Source: Micromussa lordhowensis
Lineage: Eukaryota > Cnidaria > Anthozoa > Scleractinia > Lobophylliidae
Direction of reading: 5' to 3'
DNA length: 64,000 nucleotides
Assembly (NCBI GenBank): GCA_964020085.1
Contig: OZ026600.1
Span: 3,437,965 to 3,501,964, forward strand
Both the position numbers and the translations under genes were made by a program. This document shows positions 1-27,000 of this stretch, in pieces. Position 1 is the first letter of the stretch. Each line of letters starts with the position of its first letter. The notes under the pieces were generated by a model that did not search any database, was not told the origin of the DNA, and saw nothing but the letters and a program-made list of their open reading frames with translations.

Positions 1-667
1 CAAAACTTTTCTCAAGAAGCTTCACTTGCCCATTGGGAAAATAACAGACAGAGCCCATTAGCCTGAAAAATCCACAGATCATGCATACAAAAGGCATCTG
101 TGGTCAAGTGTTGGTCGATAACCTTGACTGACCCTTGATCAACACTAACTCGATATATCTATCGACCGATGCGAGATTGACATCACAATCAAAACTTGGC
201 CGGCACATGGTCAACAATTGATCAATGTCTTAATTGACAGTCAGTCGACAGTCAGTTGATAGTTGACTGAGTGTTCACCGACTCCTAGTATCGATCGACA
301 CTTGATGGCATTTCTGCGAAAATTAGTTGACTCTCGACTGAGATGTCAATGAAGTGTCGATCGAGTGTCAACCGAGGTGTCAATAGAGTACCAATTGAGG
401 GTTGATCATGGATCAACCAAGGGTATCAATCGATTGAGGGTATGGATTGACACTCGACCGCAGATGTCTTTAGTATACGTGATCCAAACCCACTAGCCCA
501 GGTTATCAGCACTTTCTTTGCACACTGGTACCTAGCCATCATCTATACTGAGGAGTGGATGACAAGAGGCACTATGAAAGTGACTTTGAGTGGCCATCAA
601 ACTGTTAATCAAATGAATACAGAAGTGCTATAGTTTATATGACTAAACATGATTTTAGAAATCTCAC
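1..667. other. ABCC10 intron with degenerate GTCGA/TTGAC repeat
   Basis: Intronic sequence following the exon that ends at 668. Positions 110-470 are dense in short variants of GTCGA, TCGAC, TTGAC and GTCAA in both orientations, an old cryptic repeat. I looked for the next ABCC10 exon and found none that matches the family. Confidence 0.6.
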
Positions 668-3600
668 CTCAGCTTGTTTATCTTCTCCTCAAAGTTCTTC
701 TCCCAGGCATAGAACTTTATCACCCTAATTCCCTGTAGAATTTCATTCATCACCTACCAAACAATGAATCAACACTTTTAGGGATCAGAACCACACTTCA
801 GTTGCCTGTCTCCGAAATAGCTATGTCAAACACATAATTCTGATACCTTAACTCTATTGTCTTTCTGTTCCATCATGTCTTTACTTAACTTCTGAATCTT
901 TTCAGCCAGCCATCTGTTTACAGGAATCAAAAGTATGGCGAAGCCAAGACCAGCAAGAAATGATATGCCAACCTGGAAAGATGCAAAATTTTTATCTCAT
1001 AAAATACACTCCATGATAACAACCAATGGGAAAGCCATGGGATTGCCAATAACAAGTGGCCCATGAAATCTTTCATTCAAACAAAGAGCCCTCAAAACTT
1101 GTACTTTTATGCTTTGTTATAAACATCTTCAGCAATCTTTGTGTTTGTGAACAGCCCATTAGATGTCAAAACGTTTTTTTTTTCACTGGATCCTGAATCA
1201 GTGGAGTTAAAAATGATTCATTCTGTTGTTAAGATCTAATGTTTTGTATAAAAAAAACTTGTTAAGTACTGTTAAAAGATCACTGATAATCATCCTACTA
1301 GTAGGGCGGTTTTGGCTGGTTTCAGTTTTTAGGAGAAAACCAAAGCAGTCTGCAGTTTCGAAGGAACAAAATATGGCAGTTTGCAGAATGTACAAATTCC
1401 TAATGAAAAATAGACATTTATTATGCACCATTATATGAGTGATCTTGGATCACTGATCCTGATCCGGATCATATCAATAGAACACAACCTAGGACAATGC
1501 ATGTGTAAGACAAGAACAAGCAAGCTTATTAAAGTCAATTACTATTAATGATTATTTGAGAGTTTAATCAGAATCAGAAAAATCAAATGAATGAAAGAGA
1601 GGTTGACCTGTTGATGCAGGAGATACAAGGACACTGCAATCTGAAATGGTAAACTCCAGAACTGGTGAAAACTGGGAGCAAAGTTGACCACTCTGTCTGT
1701 ATCTGTACTCATAAAATTCACTACCTGGAAAAAAGTTACCAAAAAACCCCAAATACTTATCAGCGTCAGAAACTGCCCTATTATTATTTGCTGATCTGAC
1801 ACGAAAAAGTTTATAATCCAAAAAGAACATTGTACACTTACATGTATAGTAAAACTCCTAAATTGTTAACACTACAAATATTTTTTGAAAGTTATCAGCT
1901 CACAATATATACCAATTACTGTAATAATGGTAAAGCCGTAACTGTAACAGTAACTAATCTTTTTCTATTCTAAAATAATGTCTGAAAAAAGCCCTGGGCT
2001 TGTATGTATTCAAAAGACCTTTATCATGGTATCACCAGGCAGGCCCACTTCCAGAAGGGTAGCAGGTGTTATTTCATGAGGAGGTTTGCATCTGAGGTTT
2101 GGGGGATTACCTTCAAGAGAGTATATATTTTTATGGACAGAGTAGTGCACACAGGACTTAATATCAGAATCTTTGATCACAACTCGGCAGGTTGCTACAC
2201 ACTTTGTATAGACTACTGACCGGTCACTGACCATCTTTCTCCTAATTCCTACCTACCCATTACCCCTCCCCAGAAAGAAAAAAAAATAGGCTAAAGGCTA
2301 AATAGTAAGAAAATGGACAGTATCACACATACTTCTCCTGAGGAAAACTTTGACAAAGTGGTAAGGCTAACACCAAGTGCCTTGTTATACACTGTGGTTA
2401 TAACAGCAGCTCGGATCTTTAAGCCAATTTTATTCACCTGCAGACATAATGAAAACATTACTAAGCCTGAAACGAATGCTTGAGACACTTGACAAGAACT
2501 TGAAACAACGTGCAAGTGTCAGGTGTAGTGAAACTCTATGCAGACTGGTTAGTGGTAGATAACAAAACATTTCAAGAATGTCGGCCTGCATTATTTTTAC
2601 ATTTTGTTGACAGAAAATAACCTCGGCAAGATTTGCACATTGACTTACCCAGTAGTTGAACTGCGAATTGACAAATGCCACACAAAATGTTGTCAGGAAC
2701 AATCCTGATGCATAATAATAGCCATGAGACATTGGTTCCTAAAACAAATATCATACATAAATTATATGAAATATCCAAGGAAAAAATGATTACAAAGACC
2801 AGAAGAACAGACCTGTATTCAGACAGGCAGACCAACACACAGACAGACAGACAGGCAGGCAAGCAGGTGGGTAGGCAGGCAAATAAAGATGGAGATATAC
2901 AAAGAATACAGACAGACACGCATGCAGGAAGGTTCACAAACAGCCAGATAGAAGCAGACAGGCAGATAGACAGACAGACACACATGCAGACAGATAGACA
3001 GACAGACACACATGCAGACAGATAGACAGACAGACACACATGCAGACAGATAGACAGACAGACACACATGCAGACAGATAGACAGACAGACAGGCAGGCA
3101 AACAGACAGAAAGACAGATGTTGTTGTTGTTAAGTGACTCAAATAATTTGAGAGAAAATACATGTTTACATACTGCTTTACACACAGCACACTTGTATTC
3201 TCTGAAAGAGAATCTGTATCAGTATTTAGTAAATTCTTTGCTCCGACTATTGCATTTCTAGCTTTTTGATTGGCTAAAAAACTCCGACTATGAGCCAATA
3301 GTCGGAGTTTTACATCATATGGAAAATAGTGCGCCAAGTTTAAAAATTTTCCACACAAAGATTTCAATTTCAGCCCTCTATAATGGCCAAAATAAACATC
3401 GGTGGCAAACCCCGGTTTGAGAACTTACTAAAACAATTATTCCATTCGCCCTTGTTGGATATGAAGTGACTATAACCAACTCGCGCTACGCGCTCGTTGG
3501 TTATTTTATCACTTCATATCCAACTCGGGCTCATGGAATAATTGTTATATAGCCTCTAATTGCAAAATTGTCCGATTTTTATTAACAAGAACACATAAGA

Positions 3601-4881
3601 GATGTTAAAAATTACCCGTCTGTTTTCCATAAAAGACACCAGTGCATGTAGCAAGAGTGGTCCAGCAAAGCTAAGAGCATCTCCCATTAACTTAAGAAGT
3701 CCAATGCAGTAATACTGTATACCAAATGAATGGTGAAGAGCACTTAGAAGAGATCTCTGACTATTCACTTTAGCAGCTGGAACGTCAGTGGCACCCTTTT
3801 CTGAAAATTCTGCACTAGTATAACTACCATCGCTGGTTAGCCTTCTATCAGAAGCACTTCTTTGAAAATTTGGATCGGATATGCTTCTCTGTACTCCTGG
3901 TAAAAACTTGATGGCACTGTAGGCAGAGTCACTTGAGTAGCTATCCTCTAGTTTATTAGTTGTGTCCCTCTTTGTGGTCAAGCAATCAAAATTAGCTGAA
4001 AAAATAATTCTCAATTTTTTTGTAGAAAGACTTTGAGGTAGTAGAAATAGGTCTTCTACACATTGAAGGTTACCATTGTGTCCTTTCTTCATCATAGGTC
4101 TCACCCACCAAAATGTTAGTTTGGAAAGGAAGTTTGATCTGTCTTCGGCAACGCCAAGATCATCAGTAATACACTGGGTGCTACTGTAGAATGTGGTTCT
4201 TGAGATAGATCGTAGTAATGCATCTCTTTCTGTGCCACTCTGGATACCAGTAGCTACCGCTGTTGACGACGAGAAATCGACATTCAAGCCAATCCCGTTA
4301 TGATCAACACAAGCTGGTGGAATTAGTAGGATCAGAAATATAAGCTGAAGAGACATCCTGCATATAGTACCATAATCATGAATGATCAAGTGACCAAAGC
4401 TGTTGTCATGGATTCTCAGAGCAACAGAGTAAACTTGAATAGCTGTCACTGAGAAAGCTAAGATTAAAACTGCGACATGAACGGTGGCGTAACATCTCCT
4501 CAGGAGGATTACATGCCTGTTTCTCCACACATTCACTGCATTTGAAATCCATGCTAATGCTAGGAGTGAACAAGTTAGAAGGTATACTGGAGGATGGTAT
4601 GATATTACAACCCAGGAGCATACAACTTCAATCAGTGATTCTAAAGATATTAGGCAGGAAGTGAAGGCCTGCAGCATTGCAAACAAGTAAGGGCGACCAT
4701 CTGGAAGATCAAATCGGTGACGCTTTCCAATGGCATGGAATATACTTGAACAAGCCAAGAAAAAGTTTGCCGGGCATGCAAGACACACAAGTTCAAAACA
4801 AGATCCAAAGTCATTGTTAGTGTTATTCCATACGATGAATTTAGTCCCATTCAATCCACAAAAGTCTTGTACATTTGTCAT
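1..4881 (-). CDS. ABCC10: ABCC10/MRP7-like ABC transporter, 5' part (partial, runs off left edge)
   Basis: Multidrug-resistance-protein-type ABC exporter of the plasma membrane, subfamily C. Coding exons on the minus strand: 4881-3616, 2738-2649, 2437-2333, 1724-1608, 972-847 and 753-668, about 596 residues, with matching phases. The first ATG is at 4881; a probable splice acceptor just upstream (exon from 4914) implies a non-coding 5' exon. Exon 1 holds the hydrophobic TMD0 region, the L0 linker and the start of TMD1. Diagnostic stretches close to human ABCC10 are GLLKLMGDALSFAGPLLL, STDTDRVVNFAPSFHQFW, ISFLAGLGFAILLIPVNRW and EILQGIRVIKFYAWE. The rest of TMD1, TMD2 and both nucleotide-binding domains lie outside the window, so transport competence cannot be judged. 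The donor after exon 4 (GTCAAC) is weak. The intron between exons 1 and 2 carries a minisatellite and a MITE. Family assignment is confident; the substrate is unknown. Confidence 0.93.
2820..3118. repeat. CAGA-rich microsatellite with 28-bp minisatellite core
   Basis: An ACAG/GATA-type purine-rich tract. Within about 2960-3090 it resolves into roughly four near-identical 28-bp units, each containing CAGACAGATAGACAGACAG followed by ACACACATG. It lies in the ABCC10 intron between coding exons 1 and 2. The Cys/Ser/Val-rich open frames on the minus strand here are repeat artefacts. Confidence 0.9.
3282..3311. repeat. Short hairpin (CCGACTAT inverted repeat)
   Basis: ACTCCGACTAT is followed within a few bases by its inverse ATAGTCGGAGT; a further CTCCGACTATT copy lies at about 3240. 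Probably a fragment of a mobile element in the ABCC10 intron. Confidence 0.6.
3433..3547. mobile_element. Hairpin MITE, TTATTCCA family, copy 1
   Basis: About 115 bp that folds back almost completely. The left end AATTATTCCATTCGCCCTTG is mirrored by a right end finishing in TGGAATAATTG, with GATATGAAGTGA and TCACTTCATATC as internal arms. The same family recurs at 10748-10865. Non-autonomous; superfamily not assignable. Confidence 0.8.
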
Positions 4882-5743
4882 CTTCCATTGGTGATAAAAC
4901 AAGACGTCTCCAATCTAAAAAGCACATGCAGCTTAAGACAAGAATTGCACACACACTTAGATTATTTTTCACAAAGTGATAAAACGAAAATATCCATATA
5001 ATGTTAAAACCCGAAGGTGGAGTCGAACCTCGGTAGATCGGGTCATAAGCGAGTCTCATGACTGGTCGGTCAGTGCACAGAATCGAATTTTTAAGAATAT
5101 ATCGTGTTACCTCGGATCTACGCTATTCACGCTAGCCGGTACGCTATTCAGGGTAACTGATGTGCTATATATGCTATTTTATAGCTTAAAGTGCTATTAT
5201 ATTGTAACCTTTCATGTACGCTAACCGCAGTGCTATTATTGTACAAAGGCTGACCGAAGTGCTATTTAAGGTAACCGGAGAGCTTCTTTAGTACTATTAA
5301 TAGACCAACCAGTACTCGTTCCAAGTGCTTTTAGAACTCTGTGCGATTCCTGTGTTTAACTGCATCAAGCAATAAAATAATTGTACTATTTCCACCAGCT
5401 GGGATCGATATTAAAGAACGCTACTGTCCGCCATTTTGTATTTTTACTTGTTACATCGCTGGTTCTTATGATGATAGGCTCATAAGTTCGTGCTTTATTC
5501 CGCTGACTAATTTATTATCCAATCGCCGTCTCACGATCTCAACGGACCATATTTTCCGTCGTGGCTGGTATATCGATATTCGTCAAGTTTTACATAAAAA
5601 AGGCGACGATGACTCATCTATAGTGGTTTAGCATTGTTAAGTATTTTTACAGTGTGTTGAAGGTGGGAGAATTTCTCTCCCGTACACAATCACCAATGTT
5701 TTTACTCGGTTTTAGCGTTATCAAAGGAAGGTAGCTAGTAGCT
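4882..5743. promoter_or_regulatory. Shared 5' region between ABCC10 and TTBK (candidate bidirectional promoter)
   Basis: Only about 860 bp separate the divergent ATGs of ABCC10 (4881, minus) and TTBK (5744, plus). The interval must hold both 5' UTRs and presumably both promoters. I see no TATA box that I trust. At 5118-5285 the motif GTGCTATT or CGCTATTC recurs with GGTAACYG-like spacers, a degenerate repeat inside the region. Confidence 0.5.
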
Positions 5744-20476
<14,733 letters not shown>

Positions 20477-23138
20477 GCGTCAATGAATAAAATAGGTTAG
20501 AAAATAAATTAAACAGATCTTAGTTCTTAAAAGAAAAGATAGGCAAATCTGAGTCCTGTAGTTGCCTAAAGACTTTTTTAGTTTTCAGCTTCTTAGGAGT
20601 AAAACAGAACTTGAGCTAGAAATAGAGGTATCTCGCTTCTTGATAGAATTTTCGATAGGTTTTATGCGGATGTCTTTCTGTGGCGCCTATTTTAATCATT
20701 TGCCAATAGAACTCAGTGCTAGTTTCTGTAGCCGTGCCAGCTTGAAGACTTAATCTGCAGAATTCTGATATGCGGGGTTTAGGCATTTTCCAACAATTGT
20801 AACTCTTTTAAATCATTTAGATGGAGATCTTATAGTAATTTATTTGAATTTTAAATTATTCTTACTATTTACCCATTTAGCCTAGATATCAAAGCTAAAA
20901 TGCACTGCTTTTGTTTTGTTTGCTTGTTTTTCGTGGAGAAAAGCTAATGACTCCAGACGTTACGATAGATATTTCGGACGGATTTAATTTTTAAAACTTA
21001 TGCAGTTATCACGCTGTGAGGAGGTTTGAATTCACAAATTAATATTTATTTATCAACCTATTTAAAGCACTCTGATTTTCTTGACTCGTGGGCCAGTGCT
21101 GGTCGGAAAGGATGACAGTAAATATTCAGGTAAAATTTAATTTTCTCTTCTCCGCTGCCTAAGAATTGCGGCTAGACAACTTCTGTTAAACCAGGCAAAG
21201 CCTTCATGAGCCTTTTAAAACGCCTTATTAGAGGAAATTTTCGCCGCAACTTGTTATCGCGGTTTAAATGAAGTGCGATTTTCGCGACACCAATTTTATT
21301 CGTTTTCCTTAAGTATTCGAAACCAAGTTACTTGATTCTGTGACAGCTAAAAGATCCAAAACCAGAAACGCGAGAAGAAAAACAAGGTAAACGGCAAGTT
21401 GTGTTGTGGTTGCTATGTATTTCGACTCGGACAGTTAACAATGGTCGACATTCCAAGAAGACAGTTAAAAGACAGTTTGCGAACTGAACTGAAATATCCT
21501 TGACAGAATAATTATTTGTACAAATGTTTCTCGACTCAACGTCAGGGATTAAAACACATTGTTTGTTTTTATTTGGCATACGTCGGCAATAAACTTTAGC
21601 GCATACTTCGAGATTTTACCGTCCTCGAATTTTCGCGGTTTAACTATATTGTGAAAATTTCCTGTAATAAGACTTTTTGATTTAATTCTTAATATTTTTA
21701 ATAGCATAGACGTAATTAAAAGATGTTATTAAACTTTAAAGATATACTACAAAAATTGTTGGAAACTAAAGAATCCGGCGTTTCAATTGTAAAATTCCAG
21801 TGAACGATTAAGGTAACCTGACGGGTGGGGTGGTTGGGGGGTCTGTGCGCAGCAGCCGTAACATTTTAGAATTTGTTATAGATAAGGATAATTTTATTTT
21901 ATAGTGTTAAGCCTTTTAAGAACTAATTTAATGCTTCATGCTGTACAAAGAATTAAGAAAGGAATTGTATCGCTCCCTGTTTTCTAATATGTGGGAGCGA
22001 ATTGTATTTTGCTAAATAAATTCACTTCAAACTGACTAAGTTTGTGCTCAGAGTTTTATTGCTTTGAACGCTAGAGATTTTACAGTCAAATCCTTTAAAT
22101 AAGGGACACCAAGGGGCAGTGCTGAGGGTCCGTATCATAAAGGTCGAGACTATCAGAATTTCCGGTCGGCTCGACCTCACTCGTGTCAATAAGCATTTTA
22201 TCACCTGACCATTCATTTCTTCATTTGTGAAGAGTGTTGACTTTTTAATTTTCCTCTGTTTTCGGAGCAAGTTGGCAACTGAAGTAGTTCTGCATCGGAC
22301 AGTTCGCCAGGATAGTAAAATCCGCTGTCAGATTGTCCATTTTCATCACATTTTAGAAAAATATTTGCACCGATCGAATTTGCAGGGCGGTACGCTTTTC
22401 TTGTAGGGTCGTAAAGCGTACACTGTTCACAGGCTCTATATTTTTCAACGCGAAAGAAAAAGCGAGCAAAGCAAGCACGGAGCACACTGGGGTGGAGGCT
22501 GGGAGGCGAGCGAAACGAGCCAAACAAAGTATACCTTGGCTAGTCTCCCGTTTTGAGCTGGCGTCCAGTTCTATCGCGATTCTATCCGCGCGTTCGAAGA
22601 TCGAATAAAAATACGAGAAAATAGAGGGCTGCGAACAGTCTACCGCACGCGTTCCTAGCAGGGCGGTTCGCTTTTCTAGTAGGGCCGTACGCGTTACTTC
22701 TAGGGCCTAACGCGAATTATCTGGTGTCTGAAGTTAAGCATGCCTATTTCTAGATTTCTTCACCTATACATTGGCAGTGTTTCTTGGACCTTTGGAGGCG
22801 TCTTTTCGCAGTAAATAGTGGTGGGTCCACAAGAATATGTTTGTAAATAAGTAACTGGTGTTTCTTCGATTCTAGTACTGCCCCCTAAAAGACTATTTAA
22901 AATTCATCCCTCTACATAAAAACAGTCGGATCAAGACAAGACTGGATACTTCGCATCGTTGTCGTCACAGGCTATTTCAATTGATACGAGCTTTAATCGA
23001 GGAAATATCGCGGTTCTTCGTTATATACATCAAAACCTTAAACGTGCATACATGAAAGGTTGATGATGGTTTTGTGAACATGCGTAAGAGAGAAACCGCT
23101 GTGATTAATAATTAATGGTTACTTTTTGTTTTTGCCCA

Positions 23139-23365
23139 GAGGTCCCAGCCTCGTACCAGTCGCTATTTACGGGTCAGGTTGGATTTTTTCAAACAGAAAG
23201 CGCTCTGGATCGAGTAGACCACGCGGGGAGTTATGGGTAGAGGCAGGAAAAAAGAGCTATTTATCCTTCGATCCTTCCCATGACACCCCGCGCGCCTTAG
23301 TCCACCCTTGTATCCAAGTTTTTATTCCCCAAAAGCACGTGAATAGCGACTAGGTAGGAGTCTGT
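23139..23365. mobile_element. Hairpin element with CTCGTACCAGTCGCTATT ends
   Basis: CTCGTACCAGTCGCTATT at the left is mirrored by AATAGCGACTAGGTAGGAG at the right, about 225 bp apart. Non-coding MITE-like unit of unknown superfamily. Confidence 0.65.
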
Positions 23366-23401
23366 TGAGGCCCTGATTCTCAGCACTGACCAAAAAGAAT
23401 A

Positions 23402-23580
23402 GGCCATTTCCGAGTTCCCTTGTGCCTCTGTTTCGAAACGAGTCTAAGTGCGAAACCATTCAAATTAAAATGAGTTTGATTTGCATGACAATGAACTTGT
23501 AGACGGACTCATCTTCATATGAATGGTCTTGTACTTAGACTCGTATTGAAACAGAGGCAAAAGGGAACTCTGAAATTGCC
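23402..23580. mobile_element. Hairpin element with GGCCATTTCCGAGTTCCC ends
   Basis: CCGAGTTCCCTTGTGCCTCT and GTTTCGAAACGAGTCTAAGT at the left are mirrored by ACTTAGACTCGTATTGAAAC and AGAGGCAAAAGGGAACTC at the right. About 180 bp with arms of roughly 50 bp. Confidence 0.75.
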
Positions 23581-24035
23581 AATTTGGCCTCAGTGAATGA
23601 GATCCCCGTCACGCAGTCTTCCCTTTCAATCAAAAGTCCAAAAACTGCGTGACGCGAAGGTAAGGAACGACTACGAGACAGGTGTCAGTCGACCCCTTGC
23701 AGTTGTAGTTCCGAATGACGGCAATGACAAAGCTAGGAGTTGGTAGCAATTGAATTGGAGTTCTTATTTTTTTTAACTTATTAATGCACCGAAAACGGAT
23801 CGTTCATGCATCTCTCTCTTCAGCAGAGTTTCGAATTGGTGTCATTAGAAAGTCGCTGGGCGAGGTGAGTGCAGGCGCAAAGTCTAATGGATCGCTCTTC
23901 ACGTAACCCTGCGCCTGCACTTATATCGTTCAGCGGATTCTCTCCATTCGAAAAAAAAAACAACCCTCTGCGGAGGAGAGAGCTCAGGCATTGTCTATGT
24001 ACAATATAATACAGCGAATGTAGTCAATTGAAAGT

Positions 24036-27000
24036 TCACAAAGAAGCAAAATCTTCCTTGAGTTGGCTAAGCACATCCTTGCTGTCGCTGTGATCCGGGT
24101 AGCCTTCCAACGACTTACTGATTGAACTGTGGCTGCTCTGAAGGTCACCAATCTACCAAGAAACAGTACAAACTATAAATAAACTACACAACCAAACACA
24201 GCGTCGCCTCACATGCAGGGCGACTTCCTGTTCCCTGCATCCGGGAGGCAATGAAGCAAACCGGAAGTCACCCGTTTAGGAACTGAAGCGCGTACGAGAG
24301 AGAATTCGTACACAAAATAACAAAAGATTTTCAGACAACACTCTGCAGAATGCGCAAGCTAAAATCCGTGATTCTATAACTGTACTCTTTTTGTCACAGT
24401 ATTTCTAAAAAAAGCAGAAACACTTCATCTTTGTTTCTATCGAGGATTTACACCACAAGTAAAACATCACAGGTAGAGAAGATCAGTAATTGCGCAAGCT
24501 TTTATACGATTACTTATTATATGACTGAGAAAACAACGAACGTTCGCCCGCTCTCAGCGGTCAAGGAAATAATTGCATACCTTATGTGACAGCAGTCCGT
24601 GATTGTAATGAGGCTCGTACATGTGAGGAGCAAGAGAGGCAGCGGTCTGAAGGAATGCGCGGGCCTGAAAAAGAATACCAAGGTGAGCACCTGACCTCTG
24701 AGGACAACCTCGTTCCCAGGTTTTCGAGACACCAATCGTGACACTTTGGTCTCCTTGCGCCCTGAAACACGTGATGTGGCAACCCATGTTTCTGGGCACA
24801 AGTGAGTTCAAAGTACGGAACTTGATATGGAACGGGTCATTTTGCAATTTATGTGCGTTGCCTCTTTGGCTGGCGTTGCATATCTTCGCTACACAGTGCT
24901 GACGAGCCCCAATAAGGGCGAAACAGCTGTCCACTGTTGCGATCCTCCTTTATCGGTTCTTGTCATGTTGGTGTCTCGAAACGTTTTTCACGTAGTATCA
25001 ATCTTGCAGTCTATTGTCTTTGTCCATTTTTTGGGGGGGGCTGATCAGGTCTCTTGCAGATCCTACGTTGACAGTGCTTATCGTATGCGGTCCCTTGCAG
25101 TTAGTCACTCTCTCTCCTCTGCCCCCCTTTGTCGTTGAGAGAAAGACCCTGGTTGCGGCTGGTCACGTGACCACCCAGATCTGGGTGGTAAAAAAATCTG
25201 TTGGGCGGGAGGGGTAGCAGAGTGTTTTGTTTATTGCTGAGACAAACTTTATGGGTTTCAAATCCTTTAACTACCCGCTTTATCGGGGTTTCGAAGTCGA
25301 ATTTTGCCGATGAAAAATGCTACATTATTTCTGCTGTCTCCAAAGTATAGAAGACTTTCGTTCAAAAAGAAATTCGGCAGCCGAATTGAGCACAAACGTT
25401 TTGACGGTTAGCACATGTAAAACGTCACGTACCGAATCGAAACCAGTGGATCACTCTCTTGAATCTTTAAATTCGGAGGAAATTTCATTTCTTCTTAGTG
25501 CGGTATTTTGATTGTTAAAAGGTATTTCTGTCCACGGCCTATTAGCCGAGTACTCTGACTCGCATTTGATTTACAGCAATGCAAAATTATGTTTATAATT
25601 ATGTTTCATCTGCATCAGGTTTATGTAAGTTTATATTTAGACAGATATTGAAACACGGTTCCTTAGCATGGTCAAGAATTATATTCTGCAAAGTGGTTAA
25701 TAAAACATCGTTTACCTAGCGAACAATGTGCCGTGAGATTAATTCAAGCAACACGAAACAGCGAAACAGTTTTACTTTTTTAATAGTATTCAAATCGACC
25801 GACTAGAATTGAAGTCGGAGTGATCATTACTGTCAATACGCTGGATATATATAACTACAGTTCGTCTGAGCTGTGTGAAGCTTAGAATAAGACTGGAGAA
25901 TTGCCCGTGTGTGGTTGATATAGCGATGACCAGCAATCGTCTTTGTTTCGCTTCAGTTGAGATCGACAAAAATTATTCGTTGACTCTACCCCGGTGGAAA
26001 AGTTGATGTCACAGGTGGTCACGTGACCAGCCGCAACCAGGGTCTTTCTCCCAACGACATGGGTGGCAGAGAAGAGAGAGCCTGGGAACGATGTTGTTCT
26101 GAGGATTTGAAAGCGAAAGGACAGACTGTTTTAAGACACTCATCTCGAGGCAAGGCATGAGTGCTTTAACCAAATACACAGCACATAAAGCACTCTGAAG
26201 AACTATTTGACTAATCATTGCACGATGTTTTATGTGATATCCGGTCCATAGTACAATGTAATGGGCCCCTGTTATACGCCTGGGCCCGGATTGTTCGAAA
26301 GGTGGATAACGATATCCACCAGATAAATCACTATCCAGGGGATAGCGTGGTTTGTTTTGTGAACACTTATCCACTTGTTGCTGCGCAGCGAGCGTAGCGA
26401 GCGTAGCAGCAGTTCATAATCTAAATATAAAAGAAAGGTAGAAAAATTTGAGATTTTGCCATGGTTTTTAGCCTCGCTTTCAGCGGACCACAATGCTTTG
26501 CGCTGTGGTAGAGCCTCGTTTTCAGCGGACCACAATGCTCTGCGCTGTGAAGAGCCTCGCTTTCAGCGGACCAAAATGCACTGCGCATTCCTCAATTCGA
26601 GACCAAGACAAACAACTGAGAAGTTCTAACATAACATAACATAAGATCTTCTACACTGTCATCTTGCTGTTTCGAGGGAAGAAGCCGAAAGACTCGTGTC
26701 GCTCTGATTGAGCTGAAGAATTAGCAGAGAGTGACAAAGGCTCTTACTTCGACCAGGAGTAATGGCTAAAAGGGTTGAACGAGCAGCCAAGCGCCGAATG
26801 CGATTCGCCGGTTTCCTCGTCAACATGCAGTGCAAGCCGGCCAGAAATTACGGTTTAAGAACCTCTTACAGATCTGGAAAGCACTGAAACATGGCAAAAG
26901 TTCTATGGCCACGCTATCGCAGCCGGTCAAAGACTGCAGGAGAAGATCAACGAATCGGTGACCTGTCGCTTTTGTCAAGGAAAACGTTGAACTTGTGGAG

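Larger units (their letters stand above)
20477..24035. other. Intergenic region between convergent TTBK and TTC8
   Basis: Contains the TTBK 3' end: AATAAA at 20486-20491, only 10 bp past the stop, and another at 20503-20508. From about 22400 to 22740 there are short GC-rich repeats (GGGCGGTACGCTTTTC, GGGCGGTTCGCTTTTC). Two hairpin elements lie at 23139-23365 and 23402-23580. No gene was recognised; 20500-22300 looks like plain AT-rich DNA. Confidence 0.6.

Noticed and set aside
1..80. Possible next ABCC10 exon after a CAG acceptor at about 71
   Set aside because: The frame implied by the preceding exon gives a peptide that does not match the expected ABCC10 segment.
2960..3090. CRISPR-like array
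   Set aside because: Units are contiguous without unique spacers, and the context is eukaryotic intron.
2572..3367. Long Cys/Ser/Val-rich minus-strand open frames
   Set aside because: Direct translation of the CAGA-type microsatellite and 28-bp repeat, sitting in an ABCC10 intron.
4882..4902. Upstream extension of ABCC10 from 4902
   Set aside because: The codon there is TTG, not ATG. The first in-frame ATG is 4881, which aligns with the family N-terminus.
24581..26077. LTR retrotransposon
   Set aside because: The repeats at 25137 and 26010 are inverted, not direct, and no gag, pol or primer-binding site is seen.
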